Source: an uncultured Lachnospiraceae bacterium (GTDB lineage Bacteria > Bacillota > Clostridia > Lachnospirales > Lachnospiraceae). From it: 48,481 nt of DNA. Every line of letters begins with the position of its first letter. Positions within the stretch are counted from its first letter, which is position 1. Location: assembly GCA_947169235.1 (NCBI GenBank), contig CAMVOY010000012.1, positions 1-48,481 on the forward strand, read 5' to 3'. The notes below the pieces were generated by a model. That model was not told where the DNA came from. It did no database searches and saw nothing but the letters and a program-made list of their open reading frames with translations. Shown here one piece after another: positions 31,515-40,950 of the stretch. A program made the position numbers and the translations under genes.

Positions 31515-32393
31515 ATGAACGAATTTTACACGCTTAATGACGGCTCTCAGATCCCGAAGATCGGGTTCGGGACCTACAATGAAGCATTCGAGGACAACAA
31601 GGCATCAATCCTTGCTGCGATAGAGTGTGGCTACAGATTTTTCGATACGGCCTCGCTATATGAGACAGAGAGACCGCTCGGTAACGCTATCAGAGAAAGC
31701 GGTATCGATAGAAGTGACCTTATCATCGAGACGAAACTGTGGATAGATGAGATGGGAGCGGATGGTGTCAAAACGGCCGTGGAGAAATCGCTTAACCGCC
31801 TTCAGACTGATTACATCGATATCTACATGATCCATTGGCCCAGGCAGACAGGCGCAGATGATGAAAAATGGAAAGAACTTGATATCGAGACCTATTCAGC
31901 GATGGAGGAGCTGGTGGATCAGGGAAAGGTAAGGAGACTCGGACTGAGTAACTTCTTACCTCATCATCTTAAAAATATCCTGGACAACTGCCGCATCCGT
32001 CCGGTAGTGGATCAGCTTGAACTCCATCCCGGATATTCTCAGGAGGCTGCGGTCGACTTCTGCAAAAGAAACGACGTCCTTCCTATGGCGTGGAGCCCGC
32101 TCGGCAGAGGGAGAGAGAATGCCACTATCGGAAACTCGATCCTGGTCAAGCTTGCCCAAAAGTATGGAAAGAGCATCCAGCAGATTAATCTGCGATTCCT
32201 GCTTCAAAAGGGAATACTCCCTATACCCAAGGCTTCGTCAAAAGAGCATATGGAAGCAAACATGAAGGTTTTTGATTTCAAATTGTCAGATGATGATGTT
32301 ATGATGCTGTCGTGTATGCCCCAGAATGCGTGGCTCGGAGAGCATCCTGACTTCTTTATCCCGGACAAAAAGAGTAATCCTCAAAACCTTTGA
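31515..32393 (+). CDS. Aldo/keto reductase
   Basis: 292 residues, full-length AKR barrel. The catalytic tetrad is visible: Asp44 and Tyr49 in FFDTASLYETE, Lys74 in IETKLW and His107 in IYMIHWPR. NADPH-binding residues are in the C-terminal LPIPKASSKEHMEANMKVFD. The N-terminus NEFYTLNDGSQIPKIGFGTY is that of the 2,5-diketogluconate reductase/YvgN group, which reduces small aldehydes and ketones. GGGGAG precedes the ATG; a terminator follows. Confidence 0.95.
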   Translation: MNEFYTLNDGSQIPKIGFGTYNEAFEDNKASILAAIECGYRFFDTASLYETERPLGNAIRESGIDRSDLIIETKLWIDEMGADGVKTAVEKSLNRLQTDYIDIYMIHWPRQTGADDEKWKELDIETYSAMEELVDQGKVRRLGLSNFLPHHLKNILDNCRIRPVVDQLELHPGYSQEAAVDFCKRNDVLPMAWSPLGRGRENATIGNSILVKLAQKYGKSIQQINLRFLLQKGILPIPKASSKEHMEANMKVFDFKLSDDDVMMLSCMPQNAWLGEHPDFFIPDKKSNPQNL

Positions 32394-32412
32394 TCCGACT
32401 ATATGATCACAT

Positions 32413-32456
32413 GATTAGCACGGTATTGCATTTGTAATGCTGTGCTAATCTTTATT
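32413..32456 (+). terminator. Terminator after the aldo/keto reductase gene
   Basis: GATTAGCACGGTATTGCA and TGTAATGCTGTGCTAATC pair with a few wobbles, followed by TTTATT. Confidence 0.85.
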
Positions 32457-32494
32457 AAAAATTTACAATTTTTTCACATATCATACGATTTTTC

Positions 32495-32523
32495 TTGCAT
32501 TTTCCCGAAAATAGTGATAAAAT
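32495..32523 (+). promoter_or_regulatory. Promoter of the pilD-pilMN-pilO-prepilin cluster
   Basis: TTGCAT (32495-32500), 17 bases, TAAAAT (32518-32523), 64 bases before the pilD ATG. No other clear promoter was seen until 46.3 kb, so the following nine genes may be one operon. Confidence 0.6.
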
Positions 32524-32587
32524 ATTAAAGGTTAAATGGGTGTAGTGCGCCCTTTAATCGTTATTTTAGTGTGCGAGGGTACCGAAA

Positions 32588-33361
32588 ATGGGCGATTTAT
32601 GGTATGTTCTATGCCCGGTCGTATTCATCTACGGGATAGTGATCGGGAGCTTTCTGAATGTGTGTATTTATCGTATTCCGAAGGAAGAGAGCATAGTTAC
32701 CGTAAACTCACATTGCATGAGCTGCGATCACAAGCTCAAATGGTACGACCTCTTTCCACTGTTCAGTTGGATATTCCTTAGGGGGAAGTGCAGATACTGC
32801 GGTGCGAAGATCTCAGTTCAGTATCCGATAGTTGAAGCACTGAACGGCATCCTGTATGTAGCCGTGTTCCTTATCAACGGCTGGAGTGTAGAGAGTGCAC
32901 TGTGGTGTTTTGTTACATCGTGCCTGATAGTGATCACGGTTATCGATTTAAGAACCATGATGATACCGGTTGGCAGCTATATGATCATACTTTTGATCGG
33001 TATAGTTCATATGTGCCTCGACCTGGACAACTGGCTTGATTATCTGCTTGGAGCGGTGTGCGCCGGAGCATTTTTGCTGATCATAGCCCTTTTGTTCCGA
33101 CTGATCACCGGCAAGGGAGGCCTTGGACTCGGCGATATCGAGCTCATGGCGTGCGCGGGGATGTGCCTGGGACTGAGCAAGGTGTTTTTCGCTATCGTGA
33201 TCGGTTGCATAATGGGAGCGATCATCGAGGGGATCCGCATAGCGATAACGAAGAAAAAGGGCAAGTTCGCATTCGGACCGTACCTGTCAGTGGCGATTTT
33301 TATCTGCCTGCTGTGGGGCAAGAACATGTTCGACTGGTACATGGGACTCATGGGTCTGTAG
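32588..33361 (+). CDS. pilD: Prepilin peptidase/N-methyltransferase PilD
   Basis: 257 residues with about 7 membrane helices. The N-terminal GSFLNVCIYRIPKEESIV and the four-cysteine zinc loop (Cys43, Cys46, Cys68, Cys71 around CMSCDHKLKWYDLFPLFSW) are intact. Catalytic aspartates are Asp120 in VIDLRTMMIP and Asp183 in the GxGD motif GLGLGDIELMA. It cleaves class III leaders after Gly and methylates the new N-terminus, and should process the seven or so prepilins encoded in this window. The residue after MMIP is Val rather than the usual Asp/Asn. Confidence 0.96.
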   Translation: MGDLWYVLCPVVFIYGIVIGSFLNVCIYRIPKEESIVTVNSHCMSCDHKLKWYDLFPLFSWIFLRGKCRYCGAKISVQYPIVEALNGILYVAVFLINGWSVESALWCFVTSCLIVITVIDLRTMMIPVGSYMIILLIGIVHMCLDLDNWLDYLLGAVCAGAFLLIIALLFRLITGKGGLGLGDIELMACAGMCLGLSKVFFAIVIGCIMGAIIEGIRIAITKKKGKFAFGPYLSVAIFICLLWGKNMFDWYMGLMGL

Positions 33362-33464
33362 AAAAATAATCCGACACGTCCAACGGACGTAAGATAAAGA
33401 GAAATCATCATCGCAAAACGATGTTGAAATAGAACCACTATATTAAGCTTCGTGGAGGAGTGTT

Positions 33465-35297
33465 ATGGCAAAGAAAGTGTTAGTGATCCGTGTAGGATCC
33501 AGGACAACGCACATTGTTCACATGGACAATGTCGACGACGAGCCATCGATCTACGGATGCATGCGTGTGACGACACCGGAGGGCTGTGTGTCCGACGGAC
33601 AGATCATCGATGTGACTGATTTGGCACGTGTGATCGTAAAGACGATGAAAGAGAAACACATCAGTTGCAAGGACGCGATATTCGTAATTCCGTCCTCAAA
33701 GATCGCCAGCCGTGAGGCAACGATGCCTGCGGTAAGCAAACAGCGTATGGGGGCGCTGGTGCAGGCGAGAGTGGGAGACCTGTTCCCGGTAGATGTAGAG
33801 CAGTATGTATTCTCTCATGTTCTTCAGGGAAAGCCTTATAAAGGTGGAGAGGAGACTAAGCTTGCTACCGAGCAGGAATTTGACAACCTGGTCGAAGCCG
33901 AAGAGGGAAAGAATAACAAAAAGAAAAAGAAGAAGAAAAATGAGTCGACAGACAGTGTTGATGATTCCGAGCTCGTACAGGACGTGCTCGTATTCGCAGC
34001 ACCGACCGAGCTGGTCAACTCATATTACGCACTGGCTGATGCGATCGGCGTAAAGATCTCTTCACTTGAGGCTGACGGAAACTCAGTATTCCAGATCATG
34101 AAGCGTCAGGTAGGATCCGGCACAAGCCTTTCGATTCAGATAAACCGCGATTCCACACTGGTTAATGTCGTCAACCAGGATAAGCTGCTTTTGCAGAGAG
34201 TGGTTCCGTACGGAGTTAATGTTTTCACTGATGCCATCCAGGAGGAGCCGGCATTCAGATGTGAGACGTTTGATAAAGCATATAAGCTTATTTCATCCCA
34301 GCGTGTGCTGATGCCGCATCTGGGAGTAGATAATACGAGCGATGATTTCTCACTGCAGAAACGTATCGAGGTTACGAACAATGGTGATTACCTCATCGGT
34401 AACATTATCCGCGTCGTAGAGTATTACAATGCTCAGCATCGTGGCGAGCCTATCCAGAACGTTTCTCTGATCGGTTGGGGATGCTCGATCGTAGGTATCC
34501 ACGAGCTTCTGTCAAACGAGCTCGGCCTGCCTACCACGACACCTACCGAGATCGCAGGAGTAAGGTTCAACCGTAAAGTCGAGATCTCCATCTCGATGCT
34601 TCAGTACCTGAACTGTATGGGTGCTGTATTTGCTCCGGTTAACTTCATCTCCAAGGACGTAGCAGAGAAGGATGCGAAAAAGGGCACGATGGTCGGCCCG
34701 ATCCTTATCTTTGGCCTTTTGGTCTGCGTGGCAGCCGTTATCGCAGGATGGTCATACTTAAACCTGTTTACGGCAAGAGATGAGCGTGATGCTGCACAGA
34801 TGAAGGTTAACTCCATGGCGAGCATTGAGCCGGAGTATAATGAGTTAATGGCTGTTGAGAAGAATTATGGTACATACAAGGGCGTAAAGGTTGCTACCGA
34901 TCTGAATAACAACCATCTAAGACAGTTGCTTGACGATATTCAGGCTATATGTCCTGCATCATTTACAATTAACAGCATAGTTTCAGATGGCAAGACGGTG
35001 ACTATCAATGCAGATTCATATGAGAAACTTTCATCTGTATCTGCGTTGATAATACAGCTGAATAATAACATCCCTATGATTAGAAATGTTTGGATTGAGA
35101 CAATCCAGTCAAAGAAGCCTGGAAAGGCGAAGAATAAGGATTATGGTTACACGATGACGTTTGAGTTTATCGCAAATGAGCTCAAGGCTGCTCAGGAACT
35201 TTCGGATGTTCTTTCTGACGTCATGGAAGCTCAGGATCAGTCGACAGAGAATGAAACGGTCACCGCCGTAGATAACACAGAAGGAGGTGATCAGTGA
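33465..35297 (+). CDS. pilMN: PilM-PilN fusion pilus assembly protein
   Basis: 610 residues. Residues 1-400 form an actin-like PilM ATPase (KVLVIRVGSRTTHIVHMD; later RVVPYGVNVFTDAI and SLIGWGCSIVG), with a Lys-rich insertion NNKKKKKKKNESTDS at about 148-162. A single membrane helix (GPILIFGLLVCVAAVIAGWS, about 408-430) leads into a PilN-like external part (HLRQLLDDIQAICPASFTI, YEKLSSVSALIIQLNNN). In proteobacteria PilM is cytoplasmic and PilN crosses the membrane; here one chain does both, as reported for clostridial PilMN. It links the motor complex to PilO. GGAGGAG precedes the start. Confidence 0.9.
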   Translation: MAKKVLVIRVGSRTTHIVHMDNVDDEPSIYGCMRVTTPEGCVSDGQIIDVTDLARVIVKTMKEKHISCKDAIFVIPSSKIASREATMPAVSKQRMGALVQARVGDLFPVDVEQYVFSHVLQGKPYKGGEETKLATEQEFDNLVEAEEGKNNKKKKKKKNESTDSVDDSELVQDVLVFAAPTELVNSYYALADAIGVKISSLEADGNSVFQIMKRQVGSGTSLSIQINRDSTLVNVVNQDKLLLQRVVPYGVNVFTDAIQEEPAFRCETFDKAYKLISSQRVLMPHLGVDNTSDDFSLQKRIEVTNNGDYLIGNIIRVVEYYNAQHRGEPIQNVSLIGWGCSIVGIHELLSNELGLPTTTPTEIAGVRFNRKVEISISMLQYLNCMGAVFAPVNFISKDVAEKDAKKGTMVGPILIFGLLVCVAAVIAGWSYLNLFTARDERDAAQMKVNSMASIEPEYNELMAVEKNYGTYKGVKVATDLNNNHLRQLLDDIQAICPASFTINSIVSDGKTVTINADSYEKLSSVSALIIQLNNNIPMIRNVWIETIQSKKPGKAKNKDYGYTMTFEFIANELKAAQELSDVLSDVMEAQDQSTENETVTAVDNTEGGDQ

Positions 35298-36061
35298 TGA
35301 GTGAAACAGGAAAGAAAGCATTACTTATTATTGCAGGATTGCTTGTTTGTGTATTGACATTTTTCCTGGTTTATCAGCCAAACTCTGAGGAGATTGTTGA
35401 TCTGGAATCCCAGTCAGCAAAACTCCATAGTGAGGTCAATAGACTCACCGCTCTTCAGGTTCAGGTTGAGCAGATGAAACCTCTTGCAGAGGCTCATGAG
35501 TCTGAGATGGACATGTATTTTGCTGAATACCCCTCAAGAATGACCGAGCAAAAGGCGATATATAATGTGTACCGTATGATGGTTGATACGGGGATGGATG
35601 TCACCGCAGTTCAGCCGAATCGTGACATGACCTTTATGCAGTCCGGGACGCTCGTTTCTGAGGATGCAGCAGTAGCAAGTGATAACTCCGAGGGAGTTAC
35701 GGGTGCTGCAGCATCTGCTGAGATCTCGCCGGAGACAAAAGTGCCGATTAATGAGATACTCGGCAAGTATACTACATTCCAGCTTCAGGTAGAGGGTAAG
35801 AGATGTGAGATTTATGATGCTCTAGATTGGATATCTGAGAACTCGGAGCACATGTCGGTAGGAAATGTAGCTCTTTCAAGAAGCGGAGAGAATAACAGAC
35901 TTGTAGGTACGATTGATGTTAACTTCTATTCAATGAATGGTAACGGAATTGCATACGTTGATCCTGATGTATCTGATATTGAAATTGGATCTATAGAGGT
36001 ATTTGGTACTAAACAGAAAGATGGTGGACGATCTAAGGGAGGTCCAACGTACAAGGATTAG
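35297..36061 (+). CDS. pilO: PilO-like pilus alignment protein
   Basis: 254 residues. The ATG at 35297 overlaps the pilMN stop by one base, after AAGGAGGTG. The N-terminal helix ALLIIAGLLVCVLTFFLVYQ crosses the membrane once; it is followed by a coiled coil (VDLESQSAKLHSEVNRLTAL) and a ferredoxin-like external domain with FQLQVEGKRCEIYDALDWIS and LVGTIDVNFYSMNG, as in PilO. It should dimerise with the PilN part of PilMN. A low-complexity Ser/Ala/Glu insert lies near residue 120-150. Confidence 0.88.
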   Translation: MSETGKKALLIIAGLLVCVLTFFLVYQPNSEEIVDLESQSAKLHSEVNRLTALQVQVEQMKPLAEAHESEMDMYFAEYPSRMTEQKAIYNVYRMMVDTGMDVTAVQPNRDMTFMQSGTLVSEDAAVASDNSEGVTGAAASAEISPETKVPINEILGKYTTFQLQVEGKRCEIYDALDWISENSEHMSVGNVALSRSGENNRLVGTIDVNFYSMNGNGIAYVDPDVSDIEIGSIEVFGTKQKDGGRSKGGPTYKD

Positions 36062-36077
36062 AAATAATTGAGTAAAG

Positions 36078-36098
36078 GGAACCCACTGATTGGGTTCC
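36078..36098 (+). other. Intergenic hairpin in the pilus operon
   Basis: GGAACCCA and TGGGTTCC with loop CTGAT, between pilO and the next prepilin gene. There is no T tract, so it may be an mRNA processing or stabilising element rather than a terminator. Confidence 0.5.
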
Positions 36099-36146
36099 TT
36101 GAACTCATGGAACAGATGGCATGTATTGCGAAGGGATGTGAAGCGG

Positions 36147-37592
36147 ATGAATTACAATAAGAACATGGAACGGGGATTTTCCCTGATTGAGGTTATCGTG
36201 GCTGTAGCTATATTAGCTGTGCTCTCTATGCCTATTCTGCTTTACTTCACCAATGCAGCTATTCACTCAGCACATGGAAAGCATGAGCAGGCGGCTGATG
36301 TTGCTGTGCAGTCCGTGATTGAGGAGATAGATGCTGTTACGGATTTGAAGATACTTCAGAATAATCTTGTAGGGACGAACGGATGGGAATTGACTTCTGT
36401 TCCTGATCCTGCTACCACATCAGTTCCTTCATCTGCTCCATCGGCTGGTACCATGGGAACATCTGAACCTTCGCCTACGCCTGTTGGAACTACGGCTCCT
36501 ACGGCTTCATCAAATCCGAATGTTTTTGCGTTAAAAAAACCTATAACCATTGATTATGATGGTGGTGGAGAGAGAGAGTTTATCGCCAGGGTAGTTGTTG
36601 ACTACAGTGGCTATGTTGCATCTGCCGAGGCAAACAAGGCAAATAAGTTTAACAGTTATAATAACCCGCATCTGCCCGAAGTATATAACGATTCAAATAT
36701 TATAATATCGGAGTCTGACGAGACTGAAGCGGGTGTATATGATCTGTTTCACAAGTTGAATGGTTCATATGCAGATCCAACTAAAAACTCAACCGTATCT
36801 GATCCGAATAATACAATGGACATGATAAGAAATAACGCAGTTAGAAACTTTGAGATTTCGGTAATAAAGGAGACGGGTTCTGATGATGTTTTTGTAAAGG
36901 GTGGATACAAATTAAGCTATAATAGTAAAGAATCACATGTTGTGATCAAAGCAATGAAGCTTAATAAAAATGACCTTCGCAATATCTACTTCCTTTTTAA
37001 ACCATTGGATCCTTCGGTCAGTTCTACTTCCAGTTCATCTCAGGCGGAGTTGTATTTTGACGCTTCGATGTCAAAGGAAGATTTCAAGAATATGTCTATA
37101 AGTTTCATCAGACAGAACGAATACGCCTTGAAAACTCCTACTACTGTTCCGACAACTGCGCCGACTACTACACCAGATGGAGGCAGTTCAATAACCACAC
37201 CTTTGCCCGCAGACTTTGAAACGATATATTTGGATGGTAAATATAATGATGAAGGCAATCTGGCAGTAGGTCAGATCGATCAGTATATTACTATAACTGC
37301 GGTAACAGCCTCCGGGGGAAACAGTGATTGGAATGATTCAGAGGATGGAATAAAGTTCTATGGAAACAGTAATGTATATATGTCGGGAGTTGCAAATTTT
37401 AATAAGTCGCGTAGCGATGATGAAATAACTGCTGATGTAGACGCAAAAGATAAGGGGAATCTTTGGATGGTAGATTCTCCAAAAGAGAATAGAATAGCGA
37501 GAATATATGTATATGTTTGGCCGAAAGATGAGTATACTGATGATAAGGTAGATGGTTTTTTGGCAAAAGCTGAGACTACCAAGTCAAATTGA
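36147..37592 (+). CDS. Prepilin-like protein with Thr/Pro linkers (minor pilin)
   Basis: 481 residues from ATG 36147, chosen because it gives a short leader MNYNKNMERG ending in Gly before FSLIEVIVAVAILAVLSMPI with Glu5. The ribosome binding site is weak (AAGGGA, 11 bases upstream). After the helix come two Thr/Ser/Pro-rich linkers (TTSVPSSAPSAG..., PTTVPTTAPTTTPDGG) that separate beta-rich domains, a layout suggesting extended, possibly glycosylated stalks at the tip. At 481 residues it is far longer than a typical minor pilin such as PilV. Confidence 0.85.
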   Translation: MNYNKNMERGFSLIEVIVAVAILAVLSMPILLYFTNAAIHSAHGKHEQAADVAVQSVIEEIDAVTDLKILQNNLVGTNGWELTSVPDPATTSVPSSAPSAGTMGTSEPSPTPVGTTAPTASSNPNVFALKKPITIDYDGGGEREFIARVVVDYSGYVASAEANKANKFNSYNNPHLPEVYNDSNIIISESDETEAGVYDLFHKLNGSYADPTKNSTVSDPNNTMDMIRNNAVRNFEISVIKETGSDDVFVKGGYKLSYNSKESHVVIKAMKLNKNDLRNIYFLFKPLDPSVSSTSSSSQAELYFDASMSKEDFKNMSISFIRQNEYALKTPTTVPTTAPTTTPDGGSSITTPLPADFETIYLDGKYNDEGNLAVGQIDQYITITAVTASGGNSDWNDSEDGIKFYGNSNVYMSGVANFNKSRSDDEITADVDAKDKGNLWMVDSPKENRIARIYVYVWPKDEYTDDKVDGFLAKAETTKSN

Positions 37593-37631
37593 TAGAATTC
37601 TGATGAATCGTAGGAGAAAGGAAGTTGCCAT

Positions 37632-40313
37632 ATGAAAGGGATCATGAAAAGAATGAAGGGCATGCGTGAAGGTGCGACCTTGGTCACGGTTGTAATTGCA
37701 ACCGCGTTTTTGGTCGCTATCGGCGTGGTTATTCTTGCTGCTTCTACGCGTTATCTTGTTTCTGTATATATGGAAAGAAATACTAACGAGAATATGTATT
37801 CGGCTGAAGGCTATCTCGCGGAGCTCCGTACGGGACTTATGCAGTATGCCGGAGATGCCGCGCTTACTACATACAAAGAGATCATGGAAAAGTATGAAAA
37901 GAATAAAGGTAAAGCCGGTTCTGAGTTCGGTAAGCGTTTTGCAGCACGTATTGTAGCCAAGCTCGAGAATACCAATTCTTTTTCATTCACCGGATACGAT
38001 GAAACTACCAAGAAATATGCAAATGTATACTATGACGGAGATAGTAGTAACCCTACAGATGGAACTATACCGGCTTCGAAAAGAAATATTGTACTTATTG
38101 ATGAACTTCGCAAGTTGTTAAAGGATGGTGCACCTTCATCAGAGGATCCTGTAGAAAGGGCCAAAGAAGAGAATAAGAGCCCTATAGCGTCAAAGAAAAT
38201 CTTTTCCGACAGGCTTGTAGCCGATGGTGGGAAAGCGATTGATTTTCCCGAAGGGGAAAGCGGGGATGTATACAGTGTTATTCATTTCTCACCTACAAAG
38301 GGATACTATGTCGTACTGAAAAATCTGGTTATTGATTATAAGGATGATGCCAACTATCGTACAGCTATTATGACAGATATTCAGATAAATACGCCCGACT
38401 ATAAGTTTGAGGGTGGTAAATCTCTTGATGAAGCAAGAGATTTCATTATCATTTCAGATGGAGAGTTGGATGTTGAAGGAGGAAAGAATAAGTTTAACGG
38501 TAATATATATACCGGAGCCGGGATGACAGACGATACTCAGACACATCATAATTCAGGTATAAATATCAACAAGAAAATGTATGTCGACTGTGCGAAAAAC
38601 ATTAATGATGGTGATGATAACGCAGATGTTTTCAGATGCGAAAAACTAATCAGTCGTGGAAATCTCGAAGTATATAAAGGTGCAAACGTTGATATCGCCG
38701 GTCCTTCAATTAATACGACTACTGTTGACTATACAAATCCTGATGCAACAGTTCCGGGCGATTTTTATCTCAAGAATATCAAACTGATCACAAAGACACC
38801 GAATGAAGGTGATTCGAACGCAACTGATATCAATAACAAAAATAAAAGCTCAAGTCAGCACACGGAGTTTAAGATTTATGGCAACTCATATGTGGAGAAT
38901 GATTTGGATATCAGAGACAGTAATTCCATAGTTGAACTTGGAGGAAAGTATTGTGGTTATAGCTATAATAGAAATAATGTAAATGGTGTAGTTGGAGCGT
39001 ATGATTCTACGTACAGTTCTGCAATTCTTGTTAACGGCTATAATACGACGATAAATGCACACAATCTGATAAAGCTTGACCTGTCGGGACGTGCATATGT
39101 TGAGCGAGACAAGAATCCGGACTTTCCGCAGAATGATATCATCCTTGGTCAGTCAGTTGCTGTAAAGAGTGATCAGTTGGCATACCTTTTACCGGATAAG
39201 TATTTAAAAACAAAAGCGAATCCTGTTGCCAAAAGTGATGCAGATAATGATAATACCATAGATTTTAACAATCCTGCATCAATGATAGATCAGAATTATG
39301 CGACATTGAAGGATGATGGTACATATGATTTCACAGGCCTTTTGAATGATTTTATGGGTGGAGACGGGGCCAATTATTTGGATGCATCCAATCCAATTAC
39401 TGCAAACTATGCAAAGGCTGATTTTGCATTTTTATATCTAAACTTTGCAAGTGATGAAAAAGCAAATGAGTATTTCTCCAAGTTTTTTACTTCAGATAGC
39501 GGTAACGGTGCCATTACAAAAAAATCTCTCATGGAGAGATCGAGGCCGTATCTTTCGACAGTGAATGATGAGGGAGATGGTGGCTTGAAGCTTGATCCCG
39601 CACTCTTTGTTATAGCCGGAAATATAATCAGAAATTATACTGCAGCAGGAACGCTCGATGAATCGAATTACTATGATGGTAGCTATGCTCCGAAAACCGA
39701 TCTTCTCAATGAGGGAATAGGTATAGGTCGACGTTACATGAGCCTGGTAACAAAGCTCACAGCGGGAGATATGAGTGGTGTAAGCTCCATGAGATTTGCC
39801 GATCTCCCGACAGAGGATCAAGCACCATTTGTATCAAATAAACTTATTGATTTTGCACAATTTAATCCGAGCGATTCATCAATAATCCCGATTAGTGCAA
39901 GAAATGATGAAACAATCTCTGTTGGCGATGGGGTATCTTCTAGGTTGAATGTAGTTAATGGGCCTGGACAGATCACGAGTGCAGGAAACTACCTGTATAT
40001 TGCAAATGGCAATGTGAATATTGCTACTACCGAGGATGTGGAAGGTTTGATTATTGCAAATGGTGATGTAACATTGAATGAAGCTGCTAATTTCAAGGGG
40101 TTAATAATAGCCAGTGGAAATGTAAAAACAGCGGATAGTGGTGGGGCAAAAATCGAATCCAATAGATCGCTTGTCAAGAAGCTGTTTGAATATATCCAGC
40201 TTGATAATGATCTGCGTAGGATTCTTCGCGGTAGTTCAGATCCTATTACAAATAGTGGTAGGAATCTTGAGAATTGCATCCGTTATCAGGATTGGACAAA
40301 GAACACTTATTGA
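37632..40313 (+). CDS. Large prepilin-like protein lacking Glu5 (PilX/GspK-like)
   Basis: 893 residues. The leader KGIMKRMKGMREG is followed by ATLVTVVIATAFLVAIGVVI, a prepilin helix whose mature fifth residue is Thr instead of Glu. Missing Glu5 is typical of tip pseudopilins such as GspK, which start the fibre. The rest is Asn/Asp-rich. The C-terminal part contains repeating short strands (YIANGNVNIATTED, GLIIANGDVTLNEA, GLIIASGNVKTADS) of a beta-helix type. It is co-directional with the minor pilin 39 bases upstream and probably sits at the pilus tip; adhesion is a guess. Confidence 0.82.
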   Translation: MKGIMKRMKGMREGATLVTVVIATAFLVAIGVVILAASTRYLVSVYMERNTNENMYSAEGYLAELRTGLMQYAGDAALTTYKEIMEKYEKNKGKAGSEFGKRFAARIVAKLENTNSFSFTGYDETTKKYANVYYDGDSSNPTDGTIPASKRNIVLIDELRKLLKDGAPSSEDPVERAKEENKSPIASKKIFSDRLVADGGKAIDFPEGESGDVYSVIHFSPTKGYYVVLKNLVIDYKDDANYRTAIMTDIQINTPDYKFEGGKSLDEARDFIIISDGELDVEGGKNKFNGNIYTGAGMTDDTQTHHNSGININKKMYVDCAKNINDGDDNADVFRCEKLISRGNLEVYKGANVDIAGPSINTTTVDYTNPDATVPGDFYLKNIKLITKTPNEGDSNATDINNKNKSSSQHTEFKIYGNSYVENDLDIRDSNSIVELGGKYCGYSYNRNNVNGVVGAYDSTYSSAILVNGYNTTINAHNLIKLDLSGRAYVERDKNPDFPQNDIILGQSVAVKSDQLAYLLPDKYLKTKANPVAKSDADNDNTIDFNNPASMIDQNYATLKDDGTYDFTGLLNDFMGGDGANYLDASNPITANYAKADFAFLYLNFASDEKANEYFSKFFTSDSGNGAITKKSLMERSRPYLSTVNDEGDGGLKLDPALFVIAGNIIRNYTAAGTLDESNYYDGSYAPKTDLLNEGIGIGRRYMSLVTKLTAGDMSGVSSMRFADLPTEDQAPFVSNKLIDFAQFNPSDSSIIPISARNDETISVGDGVSSRLNVVNGPGQITSAGNYLYIANGNVNIATTEDVEGLIIANGDVTLNEAANFKGLIIASGNVKTADSGGAKIESNRSLVKKLFEYIQLDNDLRRILRGSSDPITNSGRNLENCIRYQDWTKNTY

Positions 40314-40334
40314 TGATGTATATGGAGGATGGAC

Positions 40335-40883
40335 ATGATTAACAAGAACAAAGAAAAACTGAACAAAAGCTCCAGAGAGGGTTTCTCGCTGATTGAGTTG
40401 ATCATTGCCATCGCTATTTTGGCTATATTTGTAGGCGTAGTATCTCTCAGTGTTGGACTTCTCAGAAGTGCTGATACGAAGGGACTCGCGAGTCATATTA
40501 ACGATAGCTTGACAGATCTAAAGGCTGTTACGCAGGCGCATACCGGCCCTTATTATCTTCATATATATAGGGATGAGGATGCATATTGGAAGTGCTTTGA
40601 TTCAAATTCTACATTTGCAAAACCTGCTACAAATGAGTCTCAGAATAGACTCGGACCTGATTCGATGGCAGTTAAAGTTATTAGTCCCACCGGTTCGGAT
40701 TCATTATTAGGTAATTCAGGAAGTGAAAGTGTTACGGTATCGATAAAGAAGAAGGACGGTTCGTACAACTCCGGTATCCCTGTTGCCTTTGAGGTTTATA
40801 AATCTAGTGATGGAAGTGGAACTCCGGATTACAAGGTGATATTGGCGGAAAAAACGGGACTTCACTATCTGGAACAACAATAA
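40335..40883 (+). CDS. Prepilin (minor pilin)
   Basis: 182 residues from the ATG at 40335, which is 6 bases after GGAGG; another ATG at 40329 overlaps that site. The leader INKNKEKLNKSSREG precedes FSLIELIIAIAILAIFVGVV with Glu5. The body is short, with strand-like segments YYLHIYRDEDAYWKCF and VTVSIKKKDGSYNSGIPVAF. It sits between the large tip-like protein and another minor pilin, a grouping like gspHIJK/fimT-pilVWX. Confidence 0.88.
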   Translation: MINKNKEKLNKSSREGFSLIELIIAIAILAIFVGVVSLSVGLLRSADTKGLASHINDSLTDLKAVTQAHTGPYYLHIYRDEDAYWKCFDSNSTFAKPATNESQNRLGPDSMAVKVISPTGSDSLLGNSGSESVTVSIKKKDGSYNSGIPVAFEVYKSSDGSGTPDYKVILAEKTGLHYLEQQ

Positions 40884-40950
40884 TTACGATAGATGATAAG
40901 CATTTTAAGGGCAGAATTATTCGTTTCTAATATCTGTAAGGAGGCATGGC

